Shown here: one piece after another, positions 7,671-17,059 of the stretch
Layout of the letters: the number at the start of each line of letters is the position of its first letter
Position numbering within the stretch: position 1 is the first letter of the stretch
NCBI RefSeq assembly: GCF_003075375.1
Contig: NZ_QDFT01000014.1
Coordinates: 1-64,000 of the forward strand
Direction of reading: 5' to 3'
Length of the DNA: 64,000 nt
Source: Microbacterium testaceum
GTDB taxonomy: Bacteria > Actinomycetota > Actinomycetes > Actinomycetales > Microbacteriaceae
The notes under the pieces: generated by a model
Databases searched by the model: none
Told to the model about the DNA's origin: nothing
What the model saw: only the letters and a program-made list of their open reading frames with translations
Program-made: the position numbers and the translations under genes

Positions 7671-9026
7671 TCATTCGGTGGCGTAGAACACGTTCTTCGT
7701 CTCGGTGAAGTGCTCGGCGGCATCCGGTCCGAGCTCGCGACCGAGTCCCGAGGCCTTCATACCGCCGAACGGGGTCGAGTACCGCACCGACGAGTGCGAG
7801 TTCACCGACAGGACGCCGCTGCGCACCCCGCGGGAGACCCGGATGCCACGGCCCAGGTTCTCGGTCCAGATCGACCCCGCCAGACCGTAAGCGGTGTCGT
7901 TGGCGAGGCGGATGGCATCCGCTTCGTCCTCGAAGGGCAGCACGGCCAGGACCGGTCCGAAGACCTCGTCGCGGGCGATGCGGTCGCCGGGCTGGGCGAG
8001 CACCACGGCGGGGGCGAACCAGAAGCCGTCCCCCTCGGGCGCCGAACCGCGGAAGGCCACGTCGGCCCCGTCGAGGAAGCCTTGGACGATGGAGCGATGG
8101 GATGCCGAGATCAGCGGCCCCATCTGGGTCGACTCGTCGTGGGGGTCGCCGACCCTCCACGCGGCGACGGCGGGTTCGAGCAGCTCGAGGAACCGGTCGT
8201 ACACGCGGCGCTCGACGAGCAGGCGGCTGCGCGCGCAACAGTCCTGGCCGGCGTTGTCGAAGACCGAACCGGGGACGCCCGCCGCCGCCTTCTCGAGGTC
8301 GGCGTCGGCGAAGACGATGTTGGCGCTCTTGCCGCCGAGCTCGAGCGTGACGGGTTTCAGCAGCTGCGCGCATCCCGCGGCGACCTCGGTGCCCACCTCG
8401 GTTGAGCCGGTGAAGACGACCTTGTGCACGTCGGGGTGCGTGACGAAGCGCTGCCCGACGACCGAACCCGATCCCACGATGACGCGGAAGAGCCCCTCGG
8501 GCAGACCCGCTTCGAGCGCGAGCTCGCCGAGGCGGACGGCGGTGAGCGGGGTCAGCTCGGCGGGCTTGAGCACGACGGCGTTGCCCGCGGCGAGCGCGGG
8601 GGCGAAGCCCCACGCGGCGATGGTCATCGGGAAGTTCCACGGAACGATGATCCCGACGACGCCGTAGGGCTCGTGGTAGGTGACGTCGAGGCCCCCGGCG
8701 ACCGGGATCTGCGAGCCGATCAGGCGTTCCGGCGAGCCGGCGTAGTAGTTGAGCACCTGGGCGACGTGCTGGGCCTCCCACCGGGCCGAACCGATGGGGT
8801 GGCCGGAGTTGCGCACCTCGAGCGCGGAGAGTTCGTCGACGTGCGCCTCGACGACCCGCGCGAACGCGCGCAGAGCGTCGGCGCGGGCGACGGGGGCGAG
8901 CGCCGCCCAGGTGCGCTGCGCGCGCACGGCGTCGGCGACCGCGGCGTCCACCTCGGCGACGTCGGCGCGCTCGAGGGTGGTGATGGGTGCCCCCGTGGCG
9001 GGGTTCGTGACGGTGAACGTGCTCAT
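7671..9026 (-). CDS. Aldehyde dehydrogenase (NAD-dependent)
   Basis: A 451-residue ALDH superfamily enzyme. Key residues are in place: Asn131 (PWNFP), Lys154 (LKPAE), Glu229 (LELGG) and the catalytic Cys263 (GQDCCA), with FTGSTEVG for cofactor binding. The start ATG 9026 overlaps the upstream hydrolase stop as ATGA, so the two are translationally coupled. By context it oxidises a gamma-glutamylated aminoaldehyde to the acid (gamma-glutamyl-glycine if the substrate is ethanolamine). The open frame extends upstream of 9026 but that part overlaps the hydrolase and is not coding in this frame. Confidence 0.92.
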   Translation of the reverse strand: MSTFTVTNPATGAPITTLERADVAEVDAAVADAVRAQRTWAALAPVARADALRAFARVVEAHVDELSALEVRNSGHPIGSARWEAQHVAQVLNYYAGSPERLIGSQIPVAGGLDVTYHEPYGVVGIIVPWNFPMTIAAWGFAPALAAGNAVVLKPAELTPLTAVRLGELALEAGLPEGLFRVIVGSGSVVGQRFVTHPDVHKVVFTGSTEVGTEVAAGCAQLLKPVTLELGGKSANIVFADADLEKAAAGVPGSVFDNAGQDCCARSRLLVERRVYDRFLELLEPAVAAWRVGDPHDESTQMGPLISASHRSIVQGFLDGADVAFRGSAPEGDGFWFAPAVVLAQPGDRIARDEVFGPVLAVLPFEDEADAIRLANDTAYGLAGSIWTENLGRGIRVSRGVRSGVLSVNSHSSVRYSTPFGGMKASGLGRELGPDAAEHFTETKNVFYATE

Positions 9027-9802
9027 GCGGGGACTCCCTGGGGCTCGGAGGAGGTGCGGGCGGCCCGGTACCGCGCGGCCGCGGCGACGAGGCCGAGGAA
9101 CAACCGTCGGTCTTCGGCATTCTCCTCGGGATGCCACTGCACGGCGACGAGGTAGTCCTCTCCCGGCAGCTCGACGGCCTGCACGAGCCCGTCGTCCGTG
9201 CGCGCGGTGACCCGGAGCCCCTCGGCGACGCGGTCGACGCCCTGGTGGTGGTAGCTGTGGACGCCGAGCTCCCCGGCGCCGACGAGACCCGCGAGCCGGG
9301 TGTCGGCATCCACCTCTACGGTGTTGTCGGCGAACACGCCCCCGCCGATGCGGTATCGCTCGGTACCGAGCGCCTCGGGCAGGTGCTGGTGGAGCGTCCC
9401 GCCCAGGGCGACGTTGATCAGCTGCAGCCCGCGGCAGATGCCGAAGACCGGGATGCCGCGCTCCCGCGCTCCCGCGAGCAGGGCGAGCTCCCATTCGTCG
9501 CGGTCGGCGCGCGCGGGGTCGGTGGCGGGGTGGCGCTCGGCGCCGTAGAGCTCGGGCTGCACGTCGAGCCCGCCGGTGAGGATCAGCCCGTCGAGCCCGT
9601 CGAGCACCGCGGCGGCGGCCTGCGTGGCGCGCGGCTGCGGCGGCAGCAGCACGGCCGTGGCGCCCGAGGCGGTCACCGCGTCGAAGTACTGCTGCGGCAG
9701 GAACGAGGCGCGCACGTCCCAGACCCCCTGCTTCGCGCGTTCGAGGTAGGTCGTCAGCCCCACGACGGGGGTCCTGCTCGGATCAGAGGCGCTCGAAACC
9801 AC
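9023..9802 (-). CDS. Class I glutamine-amidotransferase-like gamma-glutamyl hydrolase (peptidase C26)
   Basis: A 259-residue hydrolase of the PuuD/peptidase C26 type. The nucleophile Cys is in FGICRGLQL, and the His-Glu pair is in QWHPEEN; HSYHHQGVD is the usual third motif. It should release glutamate from a gamma-glutamylated product in the cytoplasm. GTG 9802 is preceded by GGGAG at about 8 nt and overlaps the end of the upstream ligase gene by 20 bases; its stop overlaps the ALDH start. Together with the ligase it brackets a pathway in which the amine is masked with glutamate and unmasked at the end. Confidence 0.9.
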   Translation of the reverse strand: MVSSASDPSRTPVVGLTTYLERAKQGVWDVRASFLPQQYFDAVTASGATAVLLPPQPRATQAAAAVLDGLDGLILTGGLDVQPELYGAERHPATDPARADRDEWELALLAGARERGIPVFGICRGLQLINVALGGTLHQHLPEALGTERYRIGGGVFADNTVEVDADTRLAGLVGAGELGVHSYHHQGVDRVAEGLRVTARTDDGLVQAVELPGEDYLVAVQWHPEENAEDRRLFLGLVAAAARYRAARTSSEPQGVPA

Positions 9803-11138
9803 GCACCCGCTCCCAATCGGTCACGGCGGCGTCGTAGGCCTCGACCTCGATGCGCGCCTGGTTCAGGTAGTGCTCGACGACCTCGTCGCCGAAGGCGGCG
9901 CGGGCGATGGACGACTCCGAGAAGAGCCGCGCCGCCTCGCGCAGGGTCGTGGGAAGGGTGTCGACGCCGGCCGCGTAGGCGTTGCCGGTGAGCGGGGCGG
10001 GCAGGGCGAGTTCGTTCTCGACGCCGTGCAGTCCGCCCGCGATGATCGCCGAGATCGCGAGGTAGGGGTTCACGTCTCCGCCGGGGACGCGGTTCTCGAC
10101 GCGCAGCGACGAGCCGTGGCCGACGACGCGCAGCGCGCACGTGCGGTTGTCGACGCCCCACGCGACGCCGGTGGGCGCGAACGACCCCTTCGCGTAGCGC
10201 TTGTACGAGTTGATCGTGGGCGCGTACAGCAGCGTGAACTCGCGCAGGGTGGCCAGGATGCCGGCGATCCAGTGCTCCATGAGCGGGCTGAAGCCGTGCT
10301 CACCGTCTCCGGCCATGACCGCGGCGCCGTCGTCGCCGCGCACCGAGAGGTGGATGTGGCAGCTGTTGCCCTCGCGCTCGTTGAACTTGGCCATAAACGT
10401 CAGCGACTTGCCGTGGCGGTCGGCGATCTCTTTCGCGCCGTTCTTGTAGAGCGTGTGGTTGTCGGCGGTCTCGAGCGCCTCGGCGTAGCGGAACGCGATC
10501 TCCTGCTGGCCGAAATTGCACTCGCCCTTCACGCCCTCGCAGTACATGCCGGCGCCGTCCATCCCGACCCGGATGTCGCGCAGCAGCGGCTCGAGCCGCG
10601 TGGTGGCGAGCAGGTTGTAGTCGACGTTGTAGTCGGTGGACGGCGTCAGCCCGGTGTAGCCCTTGGCCCAGGCGCCGCGGAACGAGTCGTCGAAGACGAT
10701 GAACTCGAGCTCTGTTCCGGCGTAGGCGGTGAGTCCCCGCTCGGCCAGCCGGGATCTCTGGGCGTTCAGGATGCCGCGCGGCGACTGCACGACGGCGGCG
10801 CGGTCCTCCCACGCCAGGTCGGCCATGACCAGGGCGGTGCCGGGCTGCCAGGGGATGCGGCGCAGCGTGTCGAGGTCGGGCACGAGCAGCATGTCGCCGT
10901 AGCCCTTCTCCCAGCTCGACATCGCGTAGCCGTCGACGGTGTTGAGGTCGACGTCGACCGACAGCAGGTAGTTGCAGGCCTCGGCGCCGTGACCCTGCAC
11001 TTCGTCGCGCCAGAATCGCGCGGCGACGCGCTTGCCGACGAGCCGTCCCTGCGCGTCGGGGAAGGCGACGACGACCGTGTCGATGTCTCCCGCGTCGATC
11101 GCGGCGTTCAGCTCTGCGGTGGTGAGATTGCCCGCCAT
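9783..11138 (-). CDS. Glutamine-synthetase-like gamma-glutamyl amine ligase
   Basis: A 451-residue member of the glutamine synthetase fold, related to PuuA/GlnA3/GlnA4 enzymes that join glutamate to an amine using ATP. Visible motifs: GTELEF, EGVKGECNFGQQE, FMAKFNEREGNSCHIHLS (ATP/Mg site), NRTCALRV and ENRVPGGDVNP. True glutamine synthetase has the adenylylation-site Tyr region and different loops, which are not evident here. ATG 11138 with GAGAGGGAC upstream. First gene of the five-gene minus-strand operon and divergent from a permease, so it sets the first step. Neighbours favour ethanolamine over putrescine, because an SDR rather than a flavin oxidase is present. Confidence 0.88.
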   Translation of the reverse strand: MAGNLTTAELNAAIDAGDIDTVVVAFPDAQGRLVGKRVAARFWRDEVQGHGAEACNYLLSVDVDLNTVDGYAMSSWEKGYGDMLLVPDLDTLRRIPWQPGTALVMADLAWEDRAAVVQSPRGILNAQRSRLAERGLTAYAGTELEFIVFDDSFRGAWAKGYTGLTPSTDYNVDYNLLATTRLEPLLRDIRVGMDGAGMYCEGVKGECNFGQQEIAFRYAEALETADNHTLYKNGAKEIADRHGKSLTFMAKFNEREGNSCHIHLSVRGDDGAAVMAGDGEHGFSPLMEHWIAGILATLREFTLLYAPTINSYKRYAKGSFAPTGVAWGVDNRTCALRVVGHGSSLRVENRVPGGDVNPYLAISAIIAGGLHGVENELALPAPLTGNAYAAGVDTLPTTLREAARLFSESSIARAAFGDEVVEHYLNQARIEVEAYDAAVTDWERVRGFERL

Positions 11139-11285
11139 GGTGTCCCTCTCGCCTTCTCGTCGCCCTCCGCGACGAAGGACGTAACGAGGAACTTACACGC
11201 CAAAGGTAGACAGGTCGACCAATAGCGGGCCATGATCTTGCGCAAAGGCGAGCCCGAAGCCTGCCCGCATCCTTCCGGAGGTCAC
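11139..11285. promoter_or_regulatory. Divergent promoter region with GGTCGACC palindrome
   Basis: The 147-base gap between the ligase (-) and permease (+) must hold promoters for both. The palindrome GGTCGACC at 11213-11220, in the context ACAGGTCGACCAA, resembles FadR/FCD-type GntR operators and could be the site of the regulator encoded at 6043-6759. GGAGGTCAC precedes the permease ATG. Confidence 0.4.
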
Positions 11286-12821
11286 ATGTCCACCTCGAGC
11301 AGTTCCCGCAAAAAGGTCGCTGGAGCCACCTATACCGCCACCGACGCCGCCTACTTCGAGAAACGCACCCTGAAACGGTCGGCCGGCGTCTGGGGCCTGT
11401 GGGGCCTGGCCGTCGCCGCCGTCATCTCGGGCGACTTCTCGGGCTGGAACTTCGGCATCGGCTTCGCGGGCTTCGGCGGCATGCTCATCGCCTTCGTCAT
11501 CCTCGTCGTCATGTACTACGGTCTGACCTTCTCGATCGGCGAGATGGCGGCGGCGATGCCGCACACCGGCGGCGCCTACTCGTTCGCCCGCTCGGCGATG
11601 GGGCCGTGGGGCGGTCTGGCGACGGGTCTCGCCGAGACGATCGAATACGTCGCGACGACCGCCGTCGTCGTCTACTTCTCGGGGCAGTACGCCGACTCGG
11701 CTCTCGAACTGCTCACGGGCGTCAGCCTCCCGGCGTTCGTCTGGTGGATCATCCTCTACGCCCTGTTCATCGTCCTCAACGCCGCGGGCGCGAACATCTC
11801 GTTCGGCTTCGCGATCGTCGTCTCGATCATCTCGATCGGCATCATCGTCGTCTTCGGCGCGATGTCGCTCATGACGGGGGCCTTCGACTGGGGTTCGCTC
11901 TGGAACATCGCCCCCACCGACGGCAACTCCGAGTTCCTCCCCTTCGGCGTCGGCTCGATCCTGCTCGCCCTGCCCTTCGCGATGTGGTTCTTCCTCGGCA
12001 TCGAAGAGCTCCCCCTCGCGGCGGAGGAGTCGCACGACCCCGCCCGCGACATCCCCCGCGCCGGCCTCTGGGCCCGCGGCACCCTCATCGTCACCGGTCT
12101 CATCGTGCTGTTCCTGAACACCGGCGTGCTCGGCGCCGAAGAGACCGGCGGCTCGCTCGAGCCCCTGCTCGACGGCTTCCGCGCGATGGTCGGCGATCAG
12201 GCGGCGGCCCTGCTGTCGCTCCTCGCGCTCGTGGGGCTGCTGGCATCCCTCATGGGCATCATGTTCGCCTACGGCCGCAACATGTACTCCCTCTCGCGGG
12301 CCGGGTACTACCCGCGCTGGCTGTCGCTCACCGGCGCGCGCAAGACCCCCTGGGTCGCACTCGTCTTCGGCGCCGTTCTGGGCTTCCTCGCCCTGGTCGT
12401 GGTGCAGGCCGCGGGGGGCAACGCCAGCCCCGCCGGGGCGATCGTGCTGAACATCGCGGTGTGGGGAGCGGTGCTGGCGTACTTCCTGCAGATGGTGGCG
12501 TTCATCGTCCTGCGGCGGAAGTTCCCGAACGCGGTGCGTCCGTACAAGAGCCCGTGGGGCCTGTTCGGGGCGTACTCCGCGGCCGTCATCGCCGCGGTCG
12601 TGTTCTTCGGACTGCTGCTCAACCCGGCCTACCTGCTCGCCATCGTCGCGATCATCGTCGTGTACGCGGTGATCTTCATCGGCTTCGCCGTCTACGGCCG
12701 TCACCGCCTCGTGCTCTCGCCCGAAGAGGAGTACGCCCTCTCGGGCGGACTGCACGGCGACCCGCAGAAAGAGGGCTACGACGCCATGGAGGGAGAGGTG
12801 TTCGGCGACCGGCGTTCCTGA
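11286..12821 (+). CDS. eat: APC-family permease, ethanolamine-permease-like
   Basis: A 511-residue amino acid/polyamine/organocation transporter with about 12 membrane helices. The segment SGDFSGWNFG followed by MYYGLTFSIGEMAAAMPHTG and AYSFARSAMGPWGG closely matches the ethanolamine permease family as I know it, more than putrescine or amino acid permeases. ATG 11286 with GGAGG about 5 nt upstream; earlier in-frame starts lie in the promoter region. Divergent from the gamma-glutamyl ligase operon and followed by a strong terminator, so it is a single-gene unit that probably shares control with that operon. Substrate is inferred. Confidence 0.82.
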   Translation: MSTSSSSRKKVAGATYTATDAAYFEKRTLKRSAGVWGLWGLAVAAVISGDFSGWNFGIGFAGFGGMLIAFVILVVMYYGLTFSIGEMAAAMPHTGGAYSFARSAMGPWGGLATGLAETIEYVATTAVVVYFSGQYADSALELLTGVSLPAFVWWIILYALFIVLNAAGANISFGFAIVVSIISIGIIVVFGAMSLMTGAFDWGSLWNIAPTDGNSEFLPFGVGSILLALPFAMWFFLGIEELPLAAEESHDPARDIPRAGLWARGTLIVTGLIVLFLNTGVLGAEETGGSLEPLLDGFRAMVGDQAAALLSLLALVGLLASLMGIMFAYGRNMYSLSRAGYYPRWLSLTGARKTPWVALVFGAVLGFLALVVVQAAGGNASPAGAIVLNIAVWGAVLAYFLQMVAFIVLRRKFPNAVRPYKSPWGLFGAYSAAVIAAVVFFGLLLNPAYLLAIVAIIVVYAVIFIGFAVYGRHRLVLSPEEEYALSGGLHGDPQKEGYDAMEGEVFGDRRS

Positions 12822-12831
12822 ACGGCAGAAC

Positions 12832-12861
12832 GAGGGGCGGATGCCGTGGCATCCGCCCCTC
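12832..12861 (+). terminator. Terminator hairpin after the permease
   Basis: A perfect 13-bp stem (GAGGGGCGGATGC with its complement) closes a 4-base CGTG loop, 10 bases after the permease stop. The apical part GGATGCCGTGGCATCC is identical to that of the clpC terminator at 14299-14330. No long T run follows. Confidence 0.75.
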
Positions 12862-12887
12862 AGTCCTACCCGTCAAGGGCGTGCCCG

Positions 12888-12958
12888 GGTTCGGGGCGCG
12901 TTCGTCCGTTCGGGGCGCAGGAACAACGCCCCGAACGCAGGATCCCGCCCCGAACGGG
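12888..12958. repeat. Intergenic inverted-repeat element, CGTTCGGGGCG family
   Basis: An inner perfect pair CGTTCGGGGCG (12907-12917) and CGCCCCGAACG (12927-12937) is nested in an outer pair of the same word: GTTCGGGGCG near 12889 and CGCCCCGAAC near 12946. It therefore has four half-sites, two in each orientation. It lies between convergent genes, after the permease terminator. Confidence 0.7.
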
Positions 12959-12989
12959 TGCGGTGAGCCGGCGCCGGGGCAGAGATGCG

Positions 12990-13649
12990 TCAGCGCAGGA
13001 CGAACGACGCCGTTCCCGCGGACGGGATGCCGCCGATCGACACGCTCAGGTGGTAGGTCGCGCCGCCGCCGGGGGCGTAGGGGCGCTCGCTCCCGCACGA
13101 GCCGACCGAGGATCGCGTGCGATCCCACGTCAGCGGCGCGGAGCTCGAGACCGTCTGACCGGGCTCAAGGGTGACCTCGAGGTCGCTCGGCTCGGTCTGG
13201 CAGTCGGTCGAGCGCCACCACACGTCGGAACCACTCGTGACGGTGAAGGACTGGGCGCTCGTGCCGACGTTCATCGTGCAGGCGGTCGCCGACGAGTTGG
13301 TGAGGCGGATCGACAGCTGGGGGTTCTCGCCCTGGGCGTACTCGGCCTTGTCCGACAGGGCGTCCACCGTGATCTCGCTCGGTCCGCACTCCACGGGGCC
13401 TGCGGGGGTCGACGGCGACGCCGTGGGGGACGGCGACGAGGACGCGGGCGAGGTCGGGGCGGGGGCGACGGGGGAGGCGCTCGCGACGGGCGCGGGGGTC
13501 TCCTGCGCGGTCGGGGCGGAGCGCCACGGCGGAGCCGCGACGAGCCACACGACGAGGCCGATCACGAGCAGGGCGAGAAGCCCGGCCGCGAGACGGCGTC
13601 GACGGTAGACCGCCGGGGACTGCCTCCGCCTACGGGGGGCATCGGTCAT
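12990..13649 (-). CDS. Membrane-anchored secreted protein with Pro/Ser/Thr linker
   Basis: A 219-residue protein. A basic N-terminus (MTDAPRRRRQ) precedes one membrane helix (residues about 25-45, AAGLLALLVIGLVVWLVA), then a Pro/Ala/Ser/Thr-rich linker (about 50-95) and an extracellular beta-rich domain with four or five Cys (ECGPSEITV, ATACTMNVG, TDCQTEP, VGSCGS). The domain looks like the Ig-like DUF4232-type modules of actinobacterial surface proteins, but I cannot name it firmly. ATG 13649 is chosen because sequence upstream in frame is intergenic. Monocistronic. Confidence 0.75.
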   Translation of the reverse strand: MTDAPRRRRQSPAVYRRRRLAAGLLALLVIGLVVWLVAAPPWRSAPTAQETPAPVASASPVAPAPTSPASSSPSPTASPSTPAGPVECGPSEITVDALSDKAEYAQGENPQLSIRLTNSSATACTMNVGTSAQSFTVTSGSDVWWRSTDCQTEPSDLEVTLEPGQTVSSSAPLTWDRTRSSVGSCGSERPYAPGGGATYHLSVSIGGIPSAGTASFVLR

Positions 13650-13763
13650 GGTTCCAGGGTAGGCGCCCCGGACGGGAGCCTTTCCCGCGGCGCGCGCGTT
13701 CAGCTCTTTGCCGGGTGCGCTGACACGGCCCGGGGGCGTCGCCGCCCGCACGAGCGGGGTCGG

Positions 13764-14273
13764 TCAGAGCTGCTTGAGCATCCGCGTGTTGCCGAGGGTG
13801 TTCGGCTTCACGTGGGCCAGGTCGAGGAACTCCGCGACGCCCTCGTCGGGGCTGCGGACGAGCTGCGAGTAGACGTCGGGATCGACGACCTGCTCGCCGA
13901 TCGGGGCGAACCCCCGCCGGGTGAAGAAGTCGACCTCGAAGGTCAGGCAGAACAGCCGCGCCACGCCCAGCTCGCGGGCGCGGTCCTCGAGCACCTCGAC
14001 GATCGCCCGGCCCACGCCGTGATGCAGCCAGTCCTCGTGCACGATGAGCGTGCGGATCTCGGCGAGGTCGTCCCACATCACGTGCAGCGCCCCGCAGCCG
14101 ATGACCACGCCGTCGACCTCGGCGACGACGAACTGCTGCACCGAGCCGTACAGCACGACCAGGTCCTTGCCCAGCAGGATGCGCTTCTGGACGAACGGCT
14201 CGAGCAGTTCGTGGATGCGGCGGACGTCGGCGGTTCCGGCGGGGCGGACGACGAACGGCGCGGAAGAGGTCAT
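13764..14273 (-). CDS. argA: Amino-acid N-acetyltransferase (N-acetylglutamate synthase, short actinobacterial type)
   Basis: A 169-residue GNAT protein that should acetylate glutamate with acetyl-CoA, the first step of arginine synthesis. It matches the short mycobacterial ArgA (Rv2747-type) block by block: VVIGCGALHVMWDDLAEIR, HHGVGRAIVE (acetyl-CoA loop), LTFEVDFFTRRGF, and the C-terminal VKPNTLGNTRML. ATG 14273 is used; the open frame continues upstream through the clpC terminator, which is not coding. It is separated from clpC by that terminator. Confidence 0.88.
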   Translation of the reverse strand: MTSSAPFVVRPAGTADVRRIHELLEPFVQKRILLGKDLVVLYGSVQQFVVAEVDGVVIGCGALHVMWDDLAEIRTLIVHEDWLHHGVGRAIVEVLEDRARELGVARLFCLTFEVDFFTRRGFAPIGEQVVDPDVYSQLVRSPDEGVAEFLDLAHVKPNTLGNTRMLKQL

Positions 14274-14298
14274 CCGACAAGCGTACGCCGCAACGACG

Positions 14299-14330
14299 AA
14301 GGACCCGGATGCCGTGGCATCCGGGTCCTT
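14299..14330 (-). terminator. clpC terminator hairpin
   Basis: A perfect 14-bp stem (AAGGACCCGGATGC with its complement) with a 4-base CGTG loop lies 14 bases after the clpC stop on the minus strand. Its apical 16 bases are identical to the permease terminator at 12832-12861. Confidence 0.75.
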
Positions 14331-14344
14331 CATTCGCTAGGCGG

Positions 14345-16870
14345 TCAGCTGCCGGCGAGCGTGTCGGGGGTGGCGGCGATCTCGCCGGCCGTTCCGACCC
14401 CGATCGCGACCTTGTCGCCGCGCGGAGCGCTGTCGAAGGTGAACTGTCCGTTCTCGACGCCGACCTTCACGTGGTCGCCCGACTCGAGCTCCCCGTGCAG
14501 GATCTTCTCGCTCAGACGGTCCTCGACCTCGCGCTGCATGGCGCGGCGCAGGGGACGCGCACCGAGAGTGGGGTCGAACCCGATCTCGATCAGCTTGTCC
14601 TTGGCGTCGTCCGACAGCTCGACGGTCATATCGCGGTCGAGCAGACGGTCGGCGAGACGCTTGACGAACAGGCCGACGATCTGGCGCAGCTCGTCCTTGT
14701 TGAGCTGCGGGAACACGATCACGTCGTCGACGCGGTTGAGGAACTCGGGCTTGAAGTGCCGCTTGAGCTCCTCGTCGACCTTGCCCTTCATCCGCTCGTA
14801 GGACGTCTGGGCGCTGCCCTCGACCTGGAAGCCGACCGGTCCACCGGCGATCGCCGACGAACCGAGGTTCGTCGTCATGATGATCACCGTGTTCTTGAAG
14901 TCGATGACGCGTCCCTGACCGTCGGTCAGGCGACCCTCTTCGAGGATCTGCAGCAGCGAGTTGAAGATGTCGGGGTGCGCCTTCTCGATCTCGTCGAAGA
15001 GCACGACCGAGAACGGCTTGCGGCGCACCTTCTCGGTGAGCTGGCCGCCCTCTTCGAAGCCGACGAACCCGGGAGGGGCACCGAACAGCCGCGAGACGGT
15101 GTGCTTCTCGCCGAACTCCGACATGTCGAGCGAGATCAGCGCGCCCTCGTCGTCGAAGAGGAACTCGGCGAGCGCCTTGGCGAGCTCGGTCTTTCCGACA
15201 CCGGTGGGGCCGGCGAAGATGAACGAGCCGCTCGGACGCTTCGGGTCCTTGAGGCCGGCGCGCTGACGACGGATCGTGCGCGACAGGGCGGCGATCGCCT
15301 CTTCCTGGCCGATGACCCGCTGGTGCAGGGCCTTCTCCATGAACATGAGGCGGCTGGACTCCTCCTCGGTGAGCTTGAACACCGGGATGCCGGTCGCCTG
15401 GGCGAGCACCTCGGCGATCAGGCCCTCGTCGACCACCGCGTGCGAGGCGACGTCGCCCGAGCGCCACTGCTTTTCGAGGCGCAGGCGCTCCGCCAGGAGC
15501 GACTTCTCCTCATCGCGCAGCGAGGCCGCCTTCTCGAAGTCCTGCTCCTCGGAGGCCTGCTCCTTCTGCTCGCGGACCTTGGCGATCTTCTCGTCGAACT
15601 CGCGCAGCTCGGGCGGCGACGACAGGATCGACAGACGCAGGCGGGCGCCGGCCTCGTCGATCAGATCGATGGCCTTGTCGGGCAGGAATCGGTCGCTGAT
15701 GTAGCGGTCGGCCAGGTTCGCGGCGGCGACGATCGCGCCGTCGGTGATCTGCACCTTGTGGTGCGCCTCGTAGCGGTCGCGCAGCCCCTTCAGGATGTTG
15801 ATCGCGTGGGGCAGGCTCGGCTCGGCCACCTGGATCGGCTGGAAGCGGCGCTCGAGAGCGGCGTCCTTCTCGAAGTGCTTGCGGTACTCGTCGAGCGTGG
15901 TGGCACCGATCGTCTGGAGCTCTCCGCGGGCGAGGAGGGGCTTGAGGATGGATGCCGCGTCGATCGCGCCCTCGGCAGCACCGGCACCCACGAGGGTGTG
16001 GATCTCGTCGATGAAGACGATGATGTCGCCGCGCGTGCGGATCTCTTTGGTGACCTTCTTCAGGCGCTCCTCGAAGTCACCGCGGTAACGCGACCCGGCG
16101 ATGAGCGAGCCGAGGTCGAGCGAGTAGACCTGCTTGTCCTTCAGCGTCTCGGGCACGTCGCCCTTGACGATGGCCTGCGCGAGGCCCTCGACGACGGCGG
16201 TCTTTCCGACACCGGGCTCGCCGATGAGGACGGGGTTGTTCTTGGAACGGCGCGACAGGATCTGCATCACGCGCTCGATCTCTTTCTCGCGCCCGATCAC
16301 GGGGTCGAGCTTGTTGTCGCGCGCGGCCTGCGTGAGGTTGCGACCGAACTGGTCGAGCACGGCCGAACCGCCCTGGGCGGCGCCCTGGGTCTGCTCTCCG
16401 GCTCCGGATGCCACGCCCGCGGGCTCCTTGCCCTGGTACCCCGAGAGCAGCTGGATGACCTGCTGGCGCACCTTGTTCAGGTCGGCACCCAGCTTGACGA
16501 GCACCTGGGCCGCGACGCCCTCGCCCTCGCGGATGAGGCCGAGCAGGATGTGCTCGGTGCCGATGTAGTTGTGGCCGAGCTGCAGGGCCTCGCGCAACGA
16601 CAGCTCCAGCACCTTCTTCGCGCGCGGCGTGAAGGGGATGTGGCCGGTCGGCTGCTGCTGCCCCTGCCCGATGATGTCCTGCACCTGCTCGCGGACGGCG
16701 TCGAGCGAGATGCCGAGGGACTCGAGCGCCTTCGCGGCGACACCTTCGCCCTCGTGGATCAGCCCGAGCAGGATGTGCTCGGTGCCGATGTAGTTGTGGT
16801 TGAGCATCTTCGCCTCTTCTTGGGCGAGGACGACCACACGACGGGCACGGTCGGTGAATCTCTCGAACAT
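14345..16870 (-). CDS. clpC: ATP-dependent Clp protease ATP-binding subunit ClpC
   Basis: An 841-residue Hsp100 unfoldase that feeds substrates to ClpP. Two Clp_N repeats (residues about 1-145, [20 protein letters not shown]), the first AAA+ domain with GEPGVGKT, a middle region with a UVR motif ([15 protein letters not shown]) typical of ClpC rather than ClpB, and the second AAA+ domain with [13 protein letters not shown]. Start ATG 16870 is preceded by GGAGGGACTGAG. It is essential in related mycobacteria. Transcribed alone, with a hairpin terminator downstream. Confidence 0.97.
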   Translation of the reverse strand: MFERFTDRARRVVVLAQEEAKMLNHNYIGTEHILLGLIHEGEGVAAKALESLGISLDAVREQVQDIIGQGQQQPTGHIPFTPRAKKVLELSLREALQLGHNYIGTEHILLGLIREGEGVAAQVLVKLGADLNKVRQQVIQLLSGYQGKEPAGVASGAGEQTQGAAQGGSAVLDQFGRNLTQAARDNKLDPVIGREKEIERVMQILSRRSKNNPVLIGEPGVGKTAVVEGLAQAIVKGDVPETLKDKQVYSLDLGSLIAGSRYRGDFEERLKKVTKEIRTRGDIIVFIDEIHTLVGAGAAEGAIDAASILKPLLARGELQTIGATTLDEYRKHFEKDAALERRFQPIQVAEPSLPHAINILKGLRDRYEAHHKVQITDGAIVAAANLADRYISDRFLPDKAIDLIDEAGARLRLSILSSPPELREFDEKIAKVREQKEQASEEQDFEKAASLRDEEKSLLAERLRLEKQWRSGDVASHAVVDEGLIAEVLAQATGIPVFKLTEEESSRLMFMEKALHQRVIGQEEAIAALSRTIRRQRAGLKDPKRPSGSFIFAGPTGVGKTELAKALAEFLFDDEGALISLDMSEFGEKHTVSRLFGAPPGFVGFEEGGQLTEKVRRKPFSVVLFDEIEKAHPDIFNSLLQILEEGRLTDGQGRVIDFKNTVIIMTTNLGSSAIAGGPVGFQVEGSAQTSYERMKGKVDEELKRHFKPEFLNRVDDVIVFPQLNKDELRQIVGLFVKRLADRLLDRDMTVELSDDAKDKLIEIGFDPTLGARPLRRAMQREVEDRLSEKILHGELESGDHVKVGVENGQFTFDSAPRGDKVAIGVGTAGEIAATPDTLAGS

Positions 16871-17017
16871 CTCAGTCCCTCCAGAAATGGGCTGACAGGC
16901 ACGCCTCCGCGCGCCGTACATCGAGAGTAACCAGCGGCCGCGAGCCAGGGACCCGTGTTCGCCGTGGGCATACCGTCGCGGCGACGGGTCTTGCGGAACC
17001 CAACGACTGTCGTTACG

Positions 17018-17050
17018 TTATCGACAACCGATAACAACGATCATCGATAA
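17018..17050 (+). promoter_or_regulatory. TTATCG/CGATAA operator upstream of the DUF2975-XRE pair
   Basis: A perfect inverted repeat TTATCG-ACAAC-CGATAA (17018-17034) is followed by a third half-site CGATAA (17045-17050) that runs into the ribosome binding site AAGGAG of the DUF2975 gene. Position and symmetry suit autorepression by the XRE protein encoded two genes on. Confidence 0.6.
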
Positions 17051-17059
17051 GGAGCGATC

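Noticed and set aside
6784..12821. Classical putrescine (Puu) pathway
   Set aside because: Ligase, ALDH and hydrolase fit, but there is no PuuB-type amine oxidase, an SDR stands in its place, and the permease resembles the ethanolamine family. Kept as the less likely alternative.
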